From: CAZMJP01 sp964566895
Lineage (GTDB): Bacteria; Patescibacteriota; Patescibacteriia; UBA2591; UBA6264
DNA: 7,528 bases
Reading direction: 5' to 3'
Assembly: GCA_964566895.1 (NCBI GenBank)
Contig: CAZMJP010000028.1
Location: forward strand, 1 to 7,528
This document shows, in pieces, positions 5,165-7,528 of the stretch; position 1 is the first letter of the stretch, and each line of letters begins with the position of its first letter. A model generated the notes under the pieces. The model did no database searches. It was not told the origin of the DNA and saw nothing but the letters and a program-made list of their open reading frames with translations. Position numbers and translations under genes: made by a program.

Positions 5165-6133
5165 TTAAACGTCTTTAATGGGTTTTGTTACGGAGTCTAG
5201 AGTTTTTATTGCTTCTAATCCGGCCTTAAGGCAGCGGTCAAGGGAGTTTTTATATTCTTGGGGTGAGATAAATTTTTTTTTATTTCGGTTGGCGATAATC
5301 ACGCAAATTGACCCGGTTCGATAGCCTAAAATTTCGCCTAAAATCCGGAAAATAATACTGGTTTCCATCTCATTGTTGATTATTTTTAGACCATTGACAT
5401 TGATTTTTTCTAGAATCTTTTGCAGGTTAGGGATTAAGATTTTATTAACCCGGCCGATTCTTCTGCCCTGGGGTCCGTAAAACCCCGGAGTTGAACAAGT
5501 AAGGCCGCAATAAAATCCTCCTTTTTTATTTTGCTTTAAGCCGATATTTTGGCATCCCTGAATTAGGGATTTAACCACCTCTGGCGCGGCTTCGGACACA
5601 CAAGGGTTGACTTTAGCCATTTCAGTCTGACTTATTTTTTTCTGAATTGCTTTGACTGTCGGGTTGGATGAAACGTGGGGGTAAAAAGCGTTAATGTTAT
5701 CCAAACTAATAGCGTATTGGGAAATAGCCAAACTGCCGACGGGAATGTTTTTTTGGGGCGAGCCGGCCGTGCCTAAGCGGATAATGTTTAGGGGTGGAGA
5801 TTTTTTTCTCCAAGCTTTGTTTTTATGGTCGTATTCGTTTAAGATATGTAGCTCAATACTGACAATCTCCGCATTGCCCGGTCCAATACCGGTTCCAATT
5901 ACCATTATTGGGATTTCTTGGTAAGTCCCGACCAAAGTAATAAATTCTCTGTTTTTTCTTTCAAAAATGATTTTTTTGGCGTCAAAAAAATCGGCGACCT
6001 GATAAGCCCTTTGCGGGTCGCCGACCAAAAGTATGTTTTTTGGAACATGGTCGTCCTTTTTTAAATTAAGATGATAAACCGTTCCGTCGCCGGCAACGAT
6101 TAATTCCGGATTTTTAATACCCTTTTTAATCAT
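5165..6133 (-). CDS. Nucleoside phosphorylase, uridine phosphorylase-like
   Basis: A 322-residue member of the PNP/UDP phosphorylase superfamily, predicted to split a nucleoside with phosphate into base and ribose-1-phosphate for salvage. Seen in the sequence: YHLNLKKDD (20-28), the phosphate-binding LVGDPQR (36-42), TGIGPGN (81-87), the RLGTAG motif (119-124), TPGFYGPQGRR (215-225) and the ribose-binding NEMETS (254-259, E257). The FYGPQGR segment keeps Q222 and R224 in the spacing of the uracil-reading Gln and Arg of E. coli uridine phosphorylase (FYPGQER). That supports pyrimidine rather than purine specificity, but by inference only. It is somewhat longer than the E. coli enzyme. The ATG at 6133 lies 26 bases after the serS stop on the same strand, with only a weak AAAGAG upstream, so it is probably co-transcribed with serS. 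It ends toward the shared terminator at 4953-4989. Confidence 0.85.
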   Translation of the reverse strand: MIKKGIKNPELIVAGDGTVYHLNLKKDDHVPKNILLVGDPQRAYQVADFFDAKKIIFERKNREFITLVGTYQEIPIMVIGTGIGPGNAEIVSIELHILNEYDHKNKAWRKKSPPLNIIRLGTAGSPQKNIPVGSLAISQYAISLDNINAFYPHVSSNPTVKAIQKKISQTEMAKVNPCVSEAAPEVVKSLIQGCQNIGLKQNKKGGFYCGLTCSTPGFYGPQGRRIGRVNKILIPNLQKILEKINVNGLKIINNEMETSIIFRILGEILGYRTGSICVIIANRNKKKFISPQEYKNSLDRCLKAGLEAIKTLDSVTKPIKDV

Positions 6134-6159
6134 TTTTGGTTTACTCTTTAATTTTTAAT

Positions 6160-7416
6160 TTATTTTATTTTTTCAAATTCAACATAGGGTCGGAGGACTT
6201 CCGGAATAATTATACTTCCGTCTGCCTGCTGATATATTTCAATTAAGGGGATTAGAATTCTTGGGGTGGCGATTCCCGTGTTGTTCAGCGAATGAACGAA
6301 TTTCAATTTTTTTTCAGTCCTGTATCGGATATTGAGACGTCTTCCCTGAAAATCAAGGAGATAAGAGTCGGAATGAGTTTCTCGGTATTTTTGCTGACTG
6401 GGGACCCAAGCTTCAATGTCGTATCTTTTTGCCTGTCCATCAGTAAGTTCTCCGCCGCAAACATTGACCACCCGATATGGCAATTTTAGCGCCCGCATCA
6501 TTTCTTCAGAATTGGCCAGCAGCCACTCGTGCCATTTAATGGATTCTTTAAGGTCATTTTTACAAAGAATGACCTGTTCTGTCTGAATAAATTCGTGGAC
6601 CCTGAAAATACCTTTCACGTCTTTTCCATAACTTCCGGCTTCTCTCCGGAAAGCAGAGGAGTACCCGACATACTTTTTGGGAAGATTTTTCTCTTCTAAT
6701 ATCTCTTCGGCATGATAAGCCATCAAGGGAACTTCAGTCGTTCCTGTTAGAAAAAGGCCGTCATCTAATTTATATGTTTCTTCTTTCCCCTTAGGAAACA
6801 TCCCCGTTCCAATCATAGCCGCTTCATTGACTAAAACTGTTGGCCGAAGAAGAGTAAACCCTTTTTTAAGGAGAAAGTCTATTGACCAGCGAAGGAGAGC
6901 CTGTTCGAGAAGAACGGCCTCGTTTTTTAAAACGTATTGTCTAAAACCGCCTATCTTCGCTCCTCGCTTAAGGTCTAACAAGTTCAGGTTTTCCATTAGG
7001 GTTAGGTGGTCTTTTGGGAGGAAGCCAAAGCGGGGGATGTCTCCCCACTTCTTTACCATAACATTATTTTCTTCGTTTTTGCCCTCTGGGACATCTTCGG
7101 CCGGCGGCAAAGGGACAGATAAGAGCAGTTGCTTCAGTTTTTCTTGGAGCTGAGCGATTTTAGGTTCCAGAGCGCTTAATTGTTGCTTGATTTTAAGAGC
7201 TTGAGTTTTATCCTTTTCTTTGCCTTTTCTTTTTAAATAGGCAATCGTTTGAGAAAGTTTATTTCTCTTCGCTCTTAATTGGTCGGATTTATATCTTAAA
7301 CCGCAAAGTTTTTTATCTAGCCTTAGGATCTGATTAATATCAACGCTGACGCCCTTTTTTTTGGCGCCGGATTTAAAATATTTGGGATTTTCACGAAGTA
7401 AGGCAACGTCGATCAT
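6160..7416 (-). CDS. serS: Seryl-tRNA synthetase
   Basis: Class II aminoacyl-tRNA synthetase that charges tRNA-Ser (and tRNA-Sec where present) with serine; 418 residues, typical length. Residues 1-100 form the N-terminal domain with a long Lys/Gln/Leu-rich antiparallel coiled coil (about 30-100) that grips the tRNA long arm. The catalytic domain has GGFRQYVL (156-163), TGTTEVP (224-230) in the serine-binding loop, motif 2 with FRREAGSYGKD (256-266) and FRVHEFIQTEQ (271-281), and motif 3 with R386 (TPRILIPLIEIYQ) and IPEVLRPYV (404-412). Two signatures vary: the usual SSCSN stretch reads THSDSY at 347-352 after the conserved YRE, and NGSGLA reads NNTGIA (378-383). Both may be lineage traits; the catalytic arginines and glutamates are kept. 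The ATG at 7416 gives the classic M-I-D-x-x-L-L-R-E-N-P start. First gene of a unit with the phosphorylase. Confidence 0.96.
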   Translation of the reverse strand: MIDVALLRENPKYFKSGAKKKGVSVDINQILRLDKKLCGLRYKSDQLRAKRNKLSQTIAYLKRKGKEKDKTQALKIKQQLSALEPKIAQLQEKLKQLLLSVPLPPAEDVPEGKNEENNVMVKKWGDIPRFGFLPKDHLTLMENLNLLDLKRGAKIGGFRQYVLKNEAVLLEQALLRWSIDFLLKKGFTLLRPTVLVNEAAMIGTGMFPKGKEETYKLDDGLFLTGTTEVPLMAYHAEEILEEKNLPKKYVGYSSAFRREAGSYGKDVKGIFRVHEFIQTEQVILCKNDLKESIKWHEWLLANSEEMMRALKLPYRVVNVCGGELTDGQAKRYDIEAWVPSQQKYRETHSDSYLLDFQGRRLNIRYRTEKKLKFVHSLNNTGIATPRILIPLIEIYQQADGSIIIPEVLRPYVEFEKIK

Positions 7417-7423
7417 ATTTTAT

Positions 7424-7452
7424 AGGATAATGTTCCGGAAGAGAGAGGTCAA
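7424..7452 (-). promoter_or_regulatory. Promoter of serS, probably giving a leaderless mRNA
   Basis: On the minus strand, TTGACC (7452-7447, five of six consensus bases) and TATCCT (7429-7424, four of six) are separated by an ideal 17 bases. The -10 element ends seven bases before the serS ATG at 7416. Transcription would therefore begin at or next to the start codon. No Shine-Dalgarno sequence is visible before the ATG. Confidence 0.5.
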
Positions 7453-7459
7453 GTTCATT

Positions 7460-7528
7460 TTATCCAGATTTGGTTTTTAAGTAGTGCTCTATTCTTGAAA
7501 TAGCGCTAACCATTTTCGCCGCCGCAGG
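7460..7528 (-). CDS. C-terminal end of an unidentified protein (partial)
   Basis: On the minus strand one frame runs open from the window edge to a TAA at 7462-7460, giving 22 residues (PAAAKMVSAISRIEHYLKTK, then SG). The other two frames both stop within 40 bases. The composition is protein-like (amphipathic, basic end). It ends 43 bases before the serS start, on the same strand. The piece is too short to name a family, and I do not recognise it. The gene would continue beyond the right edge. Confidence 0.45.
   Translation of the reverse strand, partial: PAAAKMVSAISRIEHYLKTKSG

Noticed and set aside
5694..5924. Plus-strand reading frame inside the phosphorylase gene (76 codons)
   Set aside because: It is antisense to a gene with clear family motifs throughout and its translation resembles no protein. 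The same applies to the frames at 2524-2806, 3350-3568, 3647-3856, 4015-4197, 6292-6489 and 6827-7153.

Overview
The window is AT-rich bacterial DNA holding the end of an rRNA operon and two oppositely oriented gene clusters. The lineage is most likely a streamlined Candidate Phyla Radiation (Patescibacteria) bacterium. This is inferred from four things: divergent 23S/5S rRNA with an unusual expansion near the 23S 3' end, an EndoQ/PHP-type nuclease, sparse Shine-Dalgarno signals, and a hairpin plus TTCCAAA-heptamer repeat of a kind I associate with such genomes. No taxonomic search was possible, so the assignment is tentative.

Layout, plus strand: the 3' part of 23S rRNA (1-~440) carries a 24-bp hairpin where most bacteria have a short helix. 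A tRNA-free spacer and 5S rRNA (~529-641) follow. Next comes an endonuclease Q-like repair enzyme (708-1997) ending in a probable sliding-clamp-binding peptide. After a hairpin terminator and a consensus sigma-70-type promoter comes a three-gene sulfur cluster: cysteine desulfurase (2171-3364), IscU-type scaffold (3395-3784) and the tRNA 2-thiouridylase MnmA (3810-4949). The desulfurase can feed persulfide sulfur both to Fe-S cluster assembly on IscU and to U34 thiolation of tRNA by MnmA. mnmA contains the in-frame repeat, which adds about 15 residues to a surface linker.

A bidirectional terminator just after mnmA separates this cluster from the minus-strand cluster. Reading leftward, that cluster starts with the last 22 codons of an unidentified gene (7528-7460). 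Next are seryl-tRNA synthetase (7416-6160), with a well-spaced promoter abutting its start codon, and a uridine phosphorylase-like enzyme (6133-5165), probably in the same transcript. The 215-base convergent intergenic region (4950-5164) holds the terminator hairpins, a small inverted repeat and one perfect DnaA-box 9-mer.

Most of the gene content is housekeeping: translation, tRNA modification, Fe-S assembly, nucleoside salvage and DNA repair. I see no clear new multi-gene system. The points most worth a second look are the rRNA expansion, the repeat inside mnmA, and the EndoQ tail.
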